From Mucilaginibacter rivuli (lineage in GTDB: Bacteria; Bacteroidota; Bacteroidia; Sphingobacteriales; Sphingobacteriaceae), in the NCBI RefSeq assembly GCF_019391655.1, contig NZ_JAHXPQ010000002.1, positions 186,001-250,000 of the forward strand: a DNA stretch of 64,000 nucleotides, read 5' to 3'. Positions 1-8,699 of the stretch are shown one piece after another. Both the position numbers and the translations under genes were made by a program. The notes under the pieces were generated by a model. That model did no database searches and had not been told where the DNA came from. It saw only the letters and a list, made by a program, of their open reading frames with translations. The first letter of the stretch is position 1. The number at the start of each line of letters is the position of its first letter.

Positions 1-1
1 T

Positions 2-1123
2 ACTGCCAAACAATGGGAAAAACAACGTAAACCCGAACTCTTAGCATTTTTTAAGCGGGAAATGTATGGGCAAATGCCGGGCAAACCTGCGGGTATCGCT
101 TTCAAAGTATTTGATGAGAATAAGAATGTGCTTGGCGGCAAAGCCACCCGCAAGCAGGTAACAGTTTACTTTACAGGAAACGTTGACGGCCCAAAGATGG
201 ATATCCTGATGTATATCCCTAATAAAGTGAAAAGAAAAGTACCCGCCATAGTAGGATTAAATTTCGATGGAAACCAATCTGTAAATGCTGATCCGGCCAT
301 AAAGATCACCACCAGTTGGGAAGATAAAGGCACTAAAGGCGTTATAAATAACCACGCTACCGAAGCTATGCGCGGTACTAACGCCAGCCAATGGCCTTTG
401 GAAATGATCATTGATAAAGGCTATGCTATTGCCACCGTTTACCGCGGCGATATTGATCCTGATTTTGAAGGCGGTTTACCATTGGGCGTACGCTCGCTGT
501 ACCCCGAACTACAAAACCGTGGCGATAATTTTAGCACGGTGAGTGCCTGGGCATGGGGGTTGAGCCGTATATTGGATTATTTGGAAACAGATAAAGCCAT
601 TGATAGTAAGCATGTGGCTGTGTTTGGCTTTTCGCGATTAGGTAAAGCCGCGCTTTGGGCTGGTGTTACCGATGAGCGTTTTAAATTAGTGATCAGTAAC
701 GAATCGGGCGCGGGTGGGGCAAAGCTGTTCCATTATACAGCGGGGGAGGGCATCCGCAGGTTGTGCACCAAGTTTCCGCATTGGTTTTGCGGCAACTTTA
801 AAAAGTATATGGATCAGGATTCCATCCTGTCCTTCGATCAGCACATGGTTATCAGCATGATAGCGCCGCGCCCCGTTTATGTAGCCAGTGCGCAGGGTGA
901 TAGTAATTCCAACCCCGAAGGGGAGTTTTGGGGAGCAAAAAACGCCGAGCCTGTTTATAAATTGTACAATAGTAATTACAGTTTGCCAACTGATAGCTGG
1001 CCCGCGTTAAATACGCCTGCTGTGGGCCGCATAGCCTATCACATTCGCCCGGGCGGCCATGATGTTAAGGATTACGATTGGATACAATACCTCAACTTTG
1101 CTGATAAATATTTAAAGAAATGA
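2..1123 (+). CDS. CE15-like (glucuronoyl/methyl) esterase, 5' end outside window
   Basis: The reading frame is open to the left edge, so the gene starts upstream of the window; an ATG at 62 is internal, because the residues before it (ending PELLAFFKRE) fit the conserved start of this family. The nucleophile motif GFSRLGK has its Ser codon at 632-634. A late GGHD supplies the likely catalytic His, and APRPVYVASAQGD near 870-900 fits the third strand of an alpha/beta hydrolase. CE15 enzymes cleave esters of uronic acids, classically 4-O-methyl-glucuronate esters; in a pectin locus the substrate may instead be a methyl-esterified uronate. The stop overlaps the start of the rhamnosidase gene by four bases (ATGA), so they are co-translated. 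The family call is fairly sure, the substrate is not. Confidence 0.75.
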   Translation, partial: TAKQWEKQRKPELLAFFKREMYGQMPGKPAGIAFKVFDENKNVLGGKATRKQVTVYFTGNVDGPKMDILMYIPNKVKRKVPAIVGLNFDGNQSVNADPAIKITTSWEDKGTKGVINNHATEAMRGTNASQWPLEMIIDKGYAIATVYRGDIDPDFEGGLPLGVRSLYPELQNRGDNFSTVSAWAWGLSRILDYLETDKAIDSKHVAVFGFSRLGKAALWAGVTDERFKLVISNESGAGGAKLFHYTAGEGIRRLCTKFPHWFCGNFKKYMDQDSILSFDQHMVISMIAPRPVYVASAQGDSNSNPEGEFWGAKNAEPVYKLYNSNYSLPTDSWPALNTPAVGRIAYHIRPGGHDVKDYDWIQYLNFADKYLKK

Positions 1124-3873
1124 TGAGAAAATACCTTTTGCTGAATATGTTGCTGCTGATCGCGATAAGTACTTTCGCGCAAAGTTTAAGCGTAAGCAAC
1201 CTGCGTTGCAATAGCCGAAAAGATGCTGATGGCATTGTAACTGCTCACCCTGTATTGAGCTGGAATTTAAACAGCGACGGGCATAATGTTATGCAATCGG
1301 CCTATCGCGTTTTAGTTGCTGATGATGCTTCGGTGTTACAAAAAGGCACGGGTAATGTTTGGGATTCGCAAAAGGTAAATTTGGGCGCATCTATAAATGT
1401 AGCTTATACCGGTAAGTCATTGCAAGCTGCCAAAACTTATTATTGGCGCGTAATGGTTTGGGATAACCAAAAGCACGCGTCGCAATGGAGCGCCATCGGC
1501 AAATGGCAAATGGGCTTATTAACCGTTGCCGATTGGAAAAATGCTGCGTGGATAGGCTACGAAGTCATGCCCGATTCGGTGAAGATATTGCCGCATTTAA
1601 CCGAAAAAGGAGAGAAAAAGCGTTCTCCCGGGTTAGATATTTTACCCATCCTCCGCAAAAACTTCGCGATAAACAGGCCCGTTAAAAATGCCACCATGTT
1701 TATCTCCGGCCTGGGCCATTTTGAAATGAACCTGAACGGACAAAAGGTAGGCGACCATTTTTTGGATGCCGGATGGGTAAACTATCAAAAAGAAGCCCTG
1801 TACACCAGTTTTGATCTGACAAATTTGTTGAAGCATGGCGAAAATGCCATTGGTGTAAGCCTGGGTAATGGCATGTATTTTACGCCATCGGGCAGGTACC
1901 GAAAATTGACTGTGGCCTATGGCTATCCAAAAATGAAATGCTGCCTGCGTATTGAGTATGCTGATGGCACATCAGAAAATATGGTGAGTAATACTTCTTG
2001 GAAAACCACTGCAGGGCCAATTACCTTTTCGGCAATGTATGGCGGCGAGGATTATGATGCCACCAAAGAGCAAGCTGGTTGGGATAAACCGGAATTTGAT
2101 GATAAAGGTTGGAAAAATGCCTTAGTGGTTGACGGTCCGCCGCAACTGAACCCGCAAACAACCGAACCCTTAAAAATATTTGATGTTTTTGAACCAAAGA
2201 AAGTAACACAACCCAAGCCGGGCGTTTGGGTTTATGATCTTGGTCAAAATGCATCCGGCATACCGCAGATCACCGTAAAGGGGAAACGGGGCGATACCGT
2301 TAAAATTACCCCTGCCGAGCTATTAACTGCGGATGGGCTGGCTAACCAGAACGCCACCGGCAAATCGCACTATTACACTTATGTGTTAAAAGGAGATGGT
2401 GCCGAAACCTGGCAGCCACGTTTTACCTATTACGGGTTCAGGTACGTACAGGTTGATGGCGCTATTCCGCAAGGAGAAGCTAATGCTAACGGTAAACCGC
2501 AGGTAATAGCGTTAAAAGGTTTGCACACCCGCAACGCGGCAGCGCAGGTTGGCAGTTTTTGGTGCTCAAATGAGTTGTTCAATAAAACCAATACGCTGAT
2601 AGATTGGTCGATAAAAAGCAATATGGTGAGTGTGCTTACCGATTGCCCGCACCGCGAAAGGTTGGGCTGGTTAGAGCAGGATAATTTGGTGGGTAACTCG
2701 CTGCAATACAATTATGATTTAGAGACCATGTTCAAAAAGGTGATCAACGATATGAAGCTATCGCAAACAGAAGATGGCCTGATACCCGAAATTGCACCCG
2801 AGTTTACCGTTTTTGATGGCGGTTTCCGCGATTCGCCGGAGTGGGGCAGCACCGCCATTATGTTACCTTGGTACGTGTACCAATGGTATGGCGATAAGCA
2901 GGTTTTGTTTGATAGCTATGATATGATGAAGCGTTATGTAGATTACCTGGAAAAGAAATCGAACAACCATATCTTAACGCAAGGCCTGGGCGATTGGTAT
3001 GACCTTGGGCCAAAACGTCCCGGCGTATCACAATTAACACCGCAGGGTATTACCGCTACTGCATATTATTATTACGACCTATGCATACTGGCAAAAATTG
3101 CCCGTATGGCGGGTAAGCAAGCGGAAGCTTTGGCATTCGAGAAGCGTGGTGTCGAAGTACGTAAAGCATTCAACGATAAGTTTTTTGATAAGGCGACTAA
3201 ACAATATGGCACCGGTAGCCAAACAGCCAACTCCATTGCGGTGTACATGGGATTGGTTGACCCCGCAGATAAAGCCGCCGTAGTGGATAATATTGTGAAG
3301 GATGTGCGTGCCCATAACAACAGCCTCACTGCTGGCGATGTAGGTTACCGTTATTTACTGCGGGTATTAGAGCAGGAAGGCCACTCGGATGTGATATTTG
3401 AGATGAACAACCGCTCGGATGTGCCGGGTTATGGTTACCAGTTGGCTAAGGGCGCTACGGCACTGACCGAATCGTGGCAGGCGCTGCCGTCGGTATCAAA
3501 CAATCACTTTATGCTTGGGCATATTATGGAATGGTTTTACGAAGACCTGGCAGGTATCCGCCCAACAGAAGGTGCGGTGGCTTACAATCACATTGAAATA
3601 AGGCCGCAACCTGTAGGCGATGTTACATCAGCGAAAGCTAACTATAATAGTGCTTACGGTTTGATAGCAAGTGATTGGAAGAAACAAGATAAGATTTTTG
3701 ATCTGACGGTAAATATCCCGGTAAATACTACGGCATCTGTTTATTTACCTGTTGATGCTGCATCAAAAATAATCATGAATGATAAGCCGGTTAGCGGGGT
3801 TTACTATAACAATAAGGGTGTGATGATAGCTGTAGGCTCGGGGAGTTATACATTTAGAGCGGTAAAGAAATAG
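1120..3873 (+). CDS. GH78 alpha-L-rhamnosidase (first of three)
   Basis: A secreted enzyme of 917 residues that would release terminal alpha-L-rhamnose. It has a signal peptide ending in FAQ at about residue 21, an N-terminal fibronectin-like region, beta-sandwich domains, then the (alpha/alpha)6 catalytic barrel. The GH78 signature DCPHRERLGW begins at residue 508 and carries the acidic residues used in catalysis; a C-terminal beta-sandwich follows. The length is normal for the family. Translation can start at 1120 or at the second ATG, 1123; both overlap the esterase stop. The next gene follows after three bases, so the esterase, this gene and the propeller glycosidase form one operon. No defects are visible. 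Confidence 0.92.
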   Translation: MMRKYLLLNMLLLIAISTFAQSLSVSNLRCNSRKDADGIVTAHPVLSWNLNSDGHNVMQSAYRVLVADDASVLQKGTGNVWDSQKVNLGASINVAYTGKSLQAAKTYYWRVMVWDNQKHASQWSAIGKWQMGLLTVADWKNAAWIGYEVMPDSVKILPHLTEKGEKKRSPGLDILPILRKNFAINRPVKNATMFISGLGHFEMNLNGQKVGDHFLDAGWVNYQKEALYTSFDLTNLLKHGENAIGVSLGNGMYFTPSGRYRKLTVAYGYPKMKCCLRIEYADGTSENMVSNTSWKTTAGPITFSAMYGGEDYDATKEQAGWDKPEFDDKGWKNALVVDGPPQLNPQTTEPLKIFDVFEPKKVTQPKPGVWVYDLGQNASGIPQITVKGKRGDTVKITPAELLTADGLANQNATGKSHYYTYVLKGDGAETWQPRFTYYGFRYVQVDGAIPQGEANANGKPQVIALKGLHTRNAAAQVGSFWCSNELFNKTNTLIDWSIKSNMVSVLTDCPHRERLGWLEQDNLVGNSLQYNYDLETMFKKVINDMKLSQTEDGLIPEIAPEFTVFDGGFRDSPEWGSTAIMLPWYVYQWYGDKQVLFDSYDMMKRYVDYLEKKSNNHILTQGLGDWYDLGPKRPGVSQLTPQGITATAYYYYDLCILAKIARMAGKQAEALAFEKRGVEVRKAFNDKFFDKATKQYGTGSQTANSIAVYMGLVDPADKAAVVDNIVKDVRAHNNSLTAGDVGYRYLLRVLEQEGHSDVIFEMNNRSDVPGYGYQLAKGATALTESWQALPSVSNNHFMLGHIMEWFYEDLAGIRPTEGAVAYNHIEIRPQPVGDVTSAKANYNSAYGLIASDWKKQDKIFDLTVNIPVNTTASVYLPVDAASKIIMNDKPVSGVYYNNKGVMIAVGSGSYTFRAVKK

Positions 3874-3876
3874 GAT

Positions 3877-5031
3877 ATGAATAAGTTGAAATATACAGTT
3901 GTTTTTGCTTTTGCGATGTTGCTTTGCGGGAACGCTTTTGCGCAGATGGGCAAGGCGGTGCCCGAAGCTAAGATGAAAGAGATTTATGAGGAAGTAAAAA
4001 CCCCATACAAATACGGCATGGTGGTAGTGCCCGAAGATAACAGCAAGAAGATAGATTGCCCAACGGTATTCCGTAAAGGTAACAATTGGTTCATGACGTA
4101 TATCATCTTCAATGGTCGTGGTTATGAAACCTGGATAGCCAAAAGCGCCGACCTGCTTAACTGGAAAACACAGGGCCGTATCCTGTCGTTCCCTGCAGAT
4201 ACCGCAAGCTGGGATTATAACCAAAGGGCAGGTTATGTAGGGCTGCAGGATACCAAATGGGGCGGCAGCTACGAGTTGCAGAAGTATGATGGCAAATACT
4301 GGCTATCCTACTTTGGCGGACACGATGCCGGCTATGAAAAAGGGATGCTCTCCATCAGTGTAGCATCTACAGATAAAGACCCATCAACCCCGCACAAATG
4401 GCAAACACTGGGCAAACCGGTTTTAAAGGCCAATGACGCGAACGTGAGCTGGTGGGATAACCACACGTTATATAAAGAAACTTTGATATGGGATAAAGCC
4501 AAAACAACAGGTTATCCTTTTCTGATGTATTACAATGCCAATGGCGACAGCGTGAACAAAAAGCGTGGTGCCGAGCGCATAGGCATGGCTGTATCTAATG
4601 ATATGGTGCATTGGGAGCGAAAACTGAAAGACCCTGTGCTGAACCACGGCGCGGGCATTACCGGCGACCCGAACATTGAAAAGATCGGCAACGTATGGGT
4701 GATGTTCTACTTCGGTGCATTCTGGTCAACAGAGGGCCCAACCTGGAAAAAGAAAGGCGGGGCATTTAATCGCTTTGCTGCCAGTTATGATCTGGTGAAC
4801 TGGACAGACTGGACGGGCGATGATCTTATCAAAACAAGCGAAGTGTACGATGGGCAGTTCGCGCATAAATCTTACGTTATCAAATACAAAGGTGTGGTTT
4901 ACCACTTTTATTGTGCCGTAAACAAAGCCGACCAGCGTGGTATAGCTGTGGCTACATCAAAAGATATGGGCCAAAGCAGCGTGCACTTTGTAGCCCCGCC
5001 ACCACAAAAAGCAAGATCAGTAGGGCAATGA
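3877..5031 (+). CDS. secreted five-bladed beta-propeller glycosidase (GH43/GH117/GH130-like)
   Basis: This 384-residue protein has a signal peptide ending FAQ at residue 23. Repeats of the type 'Asp-x-Pro, then Trp-hydrophobic-Tyr, then a D-x-x-x-W strand' mark a five-bladed propeller: IDCPTVF at 59-65, a TGDPNI strand near 268 and EVYDGQF near 326. The Asp of IDCP (residue 60) sits where the catalytic base lies in GH43-clan enzymes. It does not look like a standard arabinanase or xylosidase, and I cannot assign a numbered family. It follows the GH78 gene by three bases and precedes a GH2 gene across a palindromic repeat. A role in removing one side-chain sugar is inferred from context. Confidence 0.65.
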   Translation: MNKLKYTVVFAFAMLLCGNAFAQMGKAVPEAKMKEIYEEVKTPYKYGMVVVPEDNSKKIDCPTVFRKGNNWFMTYIIFNGRGYETWIAKSADLLNWKTQGRILSFPADTASWDYNQRAGYVGLQDTKWGGSYELQKYDGKYWLSYFGGHDAGYEKGMLSISVASTDKDPSTPHKWQTLGKPVLKANDANVSWWDNHTLYKETLIWDKAKTTGYPFLMYYNANGDSVNKKRGAERIGMAVSNDMVHWERKLKDPVLNHGAGITGDPNIEKIGNVWVMFYFGAFWSTEGPTWKKKGGAFNRFAASYDLVNWTDWTGDDLIKTSEVYDGQFAHKSYVIKYKGVVYHFYCAVNKADQRGIAVATSKDMGQSSVHFVAPPPQKARSVGQ

Positions 5032-5049
5032 TAATAGAGAAAACAAAAG

Positions 5050-5157
5050 GTCATGCTGAACTTGTTTCAGCACCCCACGTGCTAAGTATAAGTCTATCCA
5101 AATGAGAAACTGCTATCAAATCGTTTTGATTGGGTGCCGAAACAAGTTCGGCATGAC
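5050..5157. repeat. palindromic element (26-base inverted arms) across the start of a GH2 gene
   Basis: Two arms, 5050-5075 and 5132-5157, are inverted copies of each other with 24 of 26 positions paired. Each arm also contains its own hairpin: TGCTGAA/TTCAGCA on the left and TGCCGAA/TTCGGCA on the right. The two differences between the arms are compensatory, since each keeps its own stem intact. The left arm lies in the spacer after the propeller gene; the right arm lies inside the first 19 codons of the GH2 reading frame. From memory, sequences of this kind are dispersed in many Bacteroidota genomes; copy number cannot be counted from one window. Confidence 0.85.
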
Positions 5158-7549
5158 TATCTTGTTCTTATGGGTTTGTTCGGTAGCTATCGCCCAATCG
5201 CACCAACCATCCGAAAACTTCAACCACGGATGGAAGTTTATCTTGGGCGATGATAGCTTAGCGCGATATGCTAAATACGATGATTCCAAATGGCGACAAC
5301 TTACTTTGCCACATGATTGGAGCATTGAAGGCACTTTTGATGAAAAAGCAACATCAACCACCAACGAAGGCGCGTTGCCCACGGGCATTGGCTGGTACCG
5401 CAAAATATTTACCTTACCTGCTGCATCAGAAGGCAAAAACACCTATATCGATTTTGACGGTGTTTATAAAAATAGCGAGGTTTGGATAAACGGACATTAT
5501 TTAGGCAAAAGGCCAAATGGCTATATCTCGTTTAGGTATGATTTAACTCCGTATGCAAATTTCGGGAAGGCGAATGTTATCGCTGTAAAGGTAGATAACT
5601 CGGAGCAGCCTAATTCGCGGTGGTACTCGGGATCGGGGATATATAGGAATGTGTGGTTGGTGCTTGCTAAACCTCACCATCATGTAGAGCAATGGGGGAT
5701 ACAAGTTACAACCCCAAAAATCACTAACGATATGGCGGTAGTTGAGGTGAAAACTGCGATTGATACAGACAGTTTTGAAAAGCGATTATATCTCAAAACA
5801 ACAATTATAGATGGTAAAGGAAATAGAGTGGCCTCGGATATATCTTCATTACCTGATGTTGGCTATTCTGTTGGTTGCACAATTGTGAGCCAATTAAAAG
5901 TATCTAAACCTCAGTTGTGGTCTGTTGATAAACCTAATCTTTATAAAGCTATAAGTCAGATAGTGGAGAACGGTAAAATAATCAACACTTATACTACTAC
6001 CTTCGGTATTCGCAGCTTCAACTTCGATGCAGCCAAAGGTTTCTTCCTGAACGGCAAACCGCTCAAAATTCAGGGCGTTTGTGAGCACCATGATCTGGGC
6101 GCTTTGGGCGCTGCCGTAAATACAGCCGCTATTGCCCATAAACTGCGCATCCTGAAAGAGATGGGCTGCAATGCTATCCGCACCTCGCATAACCCACCCG
6201 CGCCGGAGTTTTTGGACCTGTGCGATAAAATGGGCTTTTTGGTAATGGATGAAGCCTTCGATATGTGGGCCAAAAAGAAGAACAAGTTTGATTACTATCG
6301 CGATTGGAAAGCATGGCATAAAATCGATTTAGAAGATCAGATAAAACGTGACCGCAACCACCCATCCGTTTTTATGTGGAGCATTGGTAACGAGATACGC
6401 GAGCAGTTTGATACATCGGGCATCCGGATAGCGAAGGAACTGGTTGCAATTGTGAAATCGTTGGATAAAACCCGCCCTGTAACATCCGCCCTGAGCGAAA
6501 ACAAGCCGGAGAAGAATAATATTTATCAAAGTCACGCTTTAGATGTAGTAGGGCTGAACTACCATGAGGAAGCTTATGCAGATTTTCCGAAGAATTACCC
6601 CGGCGAAAAGTTTATCGCTGCTGAAACCATGTCGGCATTAGCTACACGCGGGCATTACGACCCGGTATCGGACACTACGATAAAATGGCCGCATAACTCC
6701 AAATCGAAGTTTACCGATGGCAATGCCGACCTTACCGTTTCGGCTTACGATAACGTGGCCGCGTATTGGGGCAGCACGCACGAGACTACCTGGAAGATCA
6801 TCAAAAAGCACCCTTACCTGTCAGGTATGTTTGTTTGGACGGGTTTTGACTACCTTGGTGAGCCTACGCCATACCCATGGCCCGCGCGCAGTTCGTACTT
6901 CGGCATTATCGATCTGGCGGGTTTCCCTAAGGATGTATATTATATGTACCAAAGCGAATGGACTAATAAACCTGTGCTTCATATCCTGCCGCATTGGAAC
7001 TGGCAAGCCGGTAAAACAGTTGATGTTTGGGCTTACTACAGCCAGGCTGATGAGGTGGAACTATTCCTGAACGGCAGATCATTAGGCGTAAAGCGTAAAC
7101 AAGGTGATAATCTGCACGTAGCATGGAAAGTAAAGTACGAGCCGGGTATACTTAAAGCGGTATCCCGTTTAAACGGTAAAACCATACTAACAACCGAAGT
7201 GAAAACCGCCGGGGCAGCTGCTCAGATACAGCTTGTTGCTGATAGGGGACAACTTAAGGCAGATGGGCAGGATGTTGCGTATATTACCGTACGTGTGTTA
7301 GATGCCCGGGGCAATATTGTGCCCGATGCCGATAACCTGATTAACTTTGAAGTAAGCGATGCCGGAACCTTTGCCGCGGCAGATAATGGTTTACAAACCA
7401 GCCTCGAATCGTTCAAAGCAAGCCATCACAAAGCATTCAACGGTTTGTGCATGGCTATTGTGCAAAGTAAGGGCAAGGCAGGCAGCATAATTGTTAAGGC
7501 GAATGCAATCGGTTTAAAGAAACAATCAATTATTATCAAAACAAAATAA
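5102..7549 (+). CDS. GH2 family glycosidase (beta-galactosidase/beta-glucuronidase type)
   Basis: An 815-residue secreted enzyme with the GH2 order: sugar-binding jelly roll, immunoglobulin-like domain, TIM barrel, then extra C-terminal Ig-like domains. WSIGNE places the acid/base at Glu431 and AAETMS gives the likely nucleophile Glu508. SHNPP near residue 362 is typical of the family. The N-terminus is odd: the palindromic element supplies the first ATG (5102) and the positively charged n-region, while a downstream ATG at 5153 would leave only a 15-residue, charge-free leader ending IAQ. The start is therefore uncertain between 5102 and 5153, and I favour 5102. Substrate specificity within GH2 cannot be read from sequence. 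Confidence 0.9.
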   Translation: MRNCYQIVLIGCRNKFGMTILFLWVCSVAIAQSHQPSENFNHGWKFILGDDSLARYAKYDDSKWRQLTLPHDWSIEGTFDEKATSTTNEGALPTGIGWYRKIFTLPAASEGKNTYIDFDGVYKNSEVWINGHYLGKRPNGYISFRYDLTPYANFGKANVIAVKVDNSEQPNSRWYSGSGIYRNVWLVLAKPHHHVEQWGIQVTTPKITNDMAVVEVKTAIDTDSFEKRLYLKTTIIDGKGNRVASDISSLPDVGYSVGCTIVSQLKVSKPQLWSVDKPNLYKAISQIVENGKIINTYTTTFGIRSFNFDAAKGFFLNGKPLKIQGVCEHHDLGALGAAVNTAAIAHKLRILKEMGCNAIRTSHNPPAPEFLDLCDKMGFLVMDEAFDMWAKKKNKFDYYRDWKAWHKIDLEDQIKRDRNHPSVFMWSIGNEIREQFDTSGIRIAKELVAIVKSLDKTRPVTSALSENKPEKNNIYQSHALDVVGLNYHEEAYADFPKNYPGEKFIAAETMSALATRGHYDPVSDTTIKWPHNSKSKFTDGNADLTVSAYDNVAAYWGSTHETTWKIIKKHPYLSGMFVWTGFDYLGEPTPYPWPARSSYFGIIDLAGFPKDVYYMYQSEWTNKPVLHILPHWNWQAGKTVDVWAYYSQADEVELFLNGRSLGVKRKQGDNLHVAWKVKYEPGILKAVSRLNGKTILTTEVKTAGAAAQIQLVADRGQLKADGQDVAYITVRVLDARGNIVPDADNLINFEVSDAGTFAAADNGLQTSLESFKASHHKAFNGLCMAIVQSKGKAGSIIVKANAIGLKKQSIIIKTK

Positions 7550-7626
7550 GCTTTATGGTAAGATAGTATAATGTTTGGAGAAGGTGCTATATAAAAGTTA
7601 CAGCTAACACGGGTAGCTTTATGGTA
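7549..7626. promoter_or_regulatory. 12-base direct repeat upstream of the GntR-type gene
   Basis: AGCTTTATGGTA occurs twice, at 7549-7560 and 7615-7626, 66 bases apart (about six helical turns), in the 118-base gap before the regulator gene. An autoregulatory operator with looping is a natural reading, but the first copy overlaps the stop codon region of the GH2 gene and no third copy was found. Confidence 0.3.
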
Positions 7627-7667
7627 TTATAACCTAAGCCGCATTTAACAGGCTAAACAGTATACTT

Positions 7668-8699
7668 ATGAAGCAACAAAGCATTTTTGACTACATCAAT
7701 GTGGATGGTTTTTCTTCTACCCCAAAGTACCTGCAACTGGCAAATTCTATCCAGGAGGCTGTTTATGCAGGCAAAATACATAAGGACAGGATATTGCCAT
7801 CGCTCCATGAACTAACCTACCATCTTGAAATATCAAAAGACACTGCCGATCGCGGTTATAAGTATCTGCGCAAGTTGGGTATACTGTCATCAATCCCCGG
7901 CAAGGGCCATTATATTACAGCCACAGATGTTGTACGTCCTTATAAAATATTTTTGTTGATCAATCAATTAAGCACCAACAAAAAGTTGTTTTATGATACT
8001 TTTACACAAGCCTTAGGCGAAAACGTCACTATCGATTTTTATGTTTATAATAATGATTTTGGCCTCTTTAAAGAATTGCTCACCACCAGGCGCGATGGTT
8101 ATACACACTACGTTATTTTACCACATTTTACCGAAGGTGGCGAAGCTGCCAACCGGTTAATTAATACCATCCCGAAAGATAAGCTGATACTTATTGATAA
8201 AAATATTAAAGGTGTTGAAAGCGGCTACGGGGGCGTGTTTGAAAACTTTCGTAAGGATATATACAATGCGCTTGAGTTGGCGTTACCTAAGCTAAGTAAG
8301 TACGATACCATCAAACTTGTTTACGGACAGGGCAGCTATTTCCCTGCCGAAATTGCGGATGGCTTTCACCTGTTTTGCCAGCAGTACGCGTTTGAGCGCA
8401 GCATAATAAAAAGTACGAACAACGAAGAGATAACAAAGGGCCAGGTATTTATCTGCCTTGAAGAAAACGACCTTATCCGCCTGATAGAACGTGTAAGCAA
8501 ACTTAACCTCAAAGTAGGTAAGGATGTAGGCATCATATCGTATAATGAAACTCCGCTTAAAAAATATATTCTCGATGGTATCACCACTATCTCTACTGAT
8601 TTTGAACAAATGGGCCAGAAAGCGGCTGAAATGATATTGGGCGATAACATGTCGCATATCGAATTGGATTGCAGGCTAAAACTTCGCTCGTCGTTATAA
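7668..8699 (+). CDS. GntR-family regulator with LacI-type sugar-binding domain
   Basis: This 343-residue cytoplasmic regulator has a winged helix of GntR type at residues about 15-80, recognisable from LPSLHELTYHL, SKDTADRGYKYL and GILSSIPGKGHYI. It is followed by a periplasmic-binding-protein-like effector domain (about 90-335) as in LacI-type repressors, with a typical late strand IISYNETPLKKY. It would bind a sugar or sugar derivative and control the symporter and aldolase genes, which follow directly: its stop shares one base with the symporter start (TAATG). The 12-base direct repeat just upstream may be its own operator. The ligand is unknown. Confidence 0.88.
   Translation: MKQQSIFDYINVDGFSSTPKYLQLANSIQEAVYAGKIHKDRILPSLHELTYHLEISKDTADRGYKYLRKLGILSSIPGKGHYITATDVVRPYKIFLLINQLSTNKKLFYDTFTQALGENVTIDFYVYNNDFGLFKELLTTRRDGYTHYVILPHFTEGGEAANRLINTIPKDKLILIDKNIKGVESGYGGVFENFRKDIYNALELALPKLSKYDTIKLVYGQGSYFPAEIADGFHLFCQQYAFERSIIKSTNNEEITKGQVFICLEENDLIRLIERVSKLNLKVGKDVGIISYNETPLKKYILDGITTISTDFEQMGQKAAEMILGDNMSHIELDCRLKLRSSL

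Noticed and set aside
3763..4224. 153-residue minus-strand frame
   Set aside because: Antisense shadow of the GH78 end and the propeller gene, both of which are well supported.
4911..5105. Small frame with a GHAELVSAPH-type ending
   Set aside because: That string is the translation of the palindromic repeat; the rest is out of frame with a real gene.
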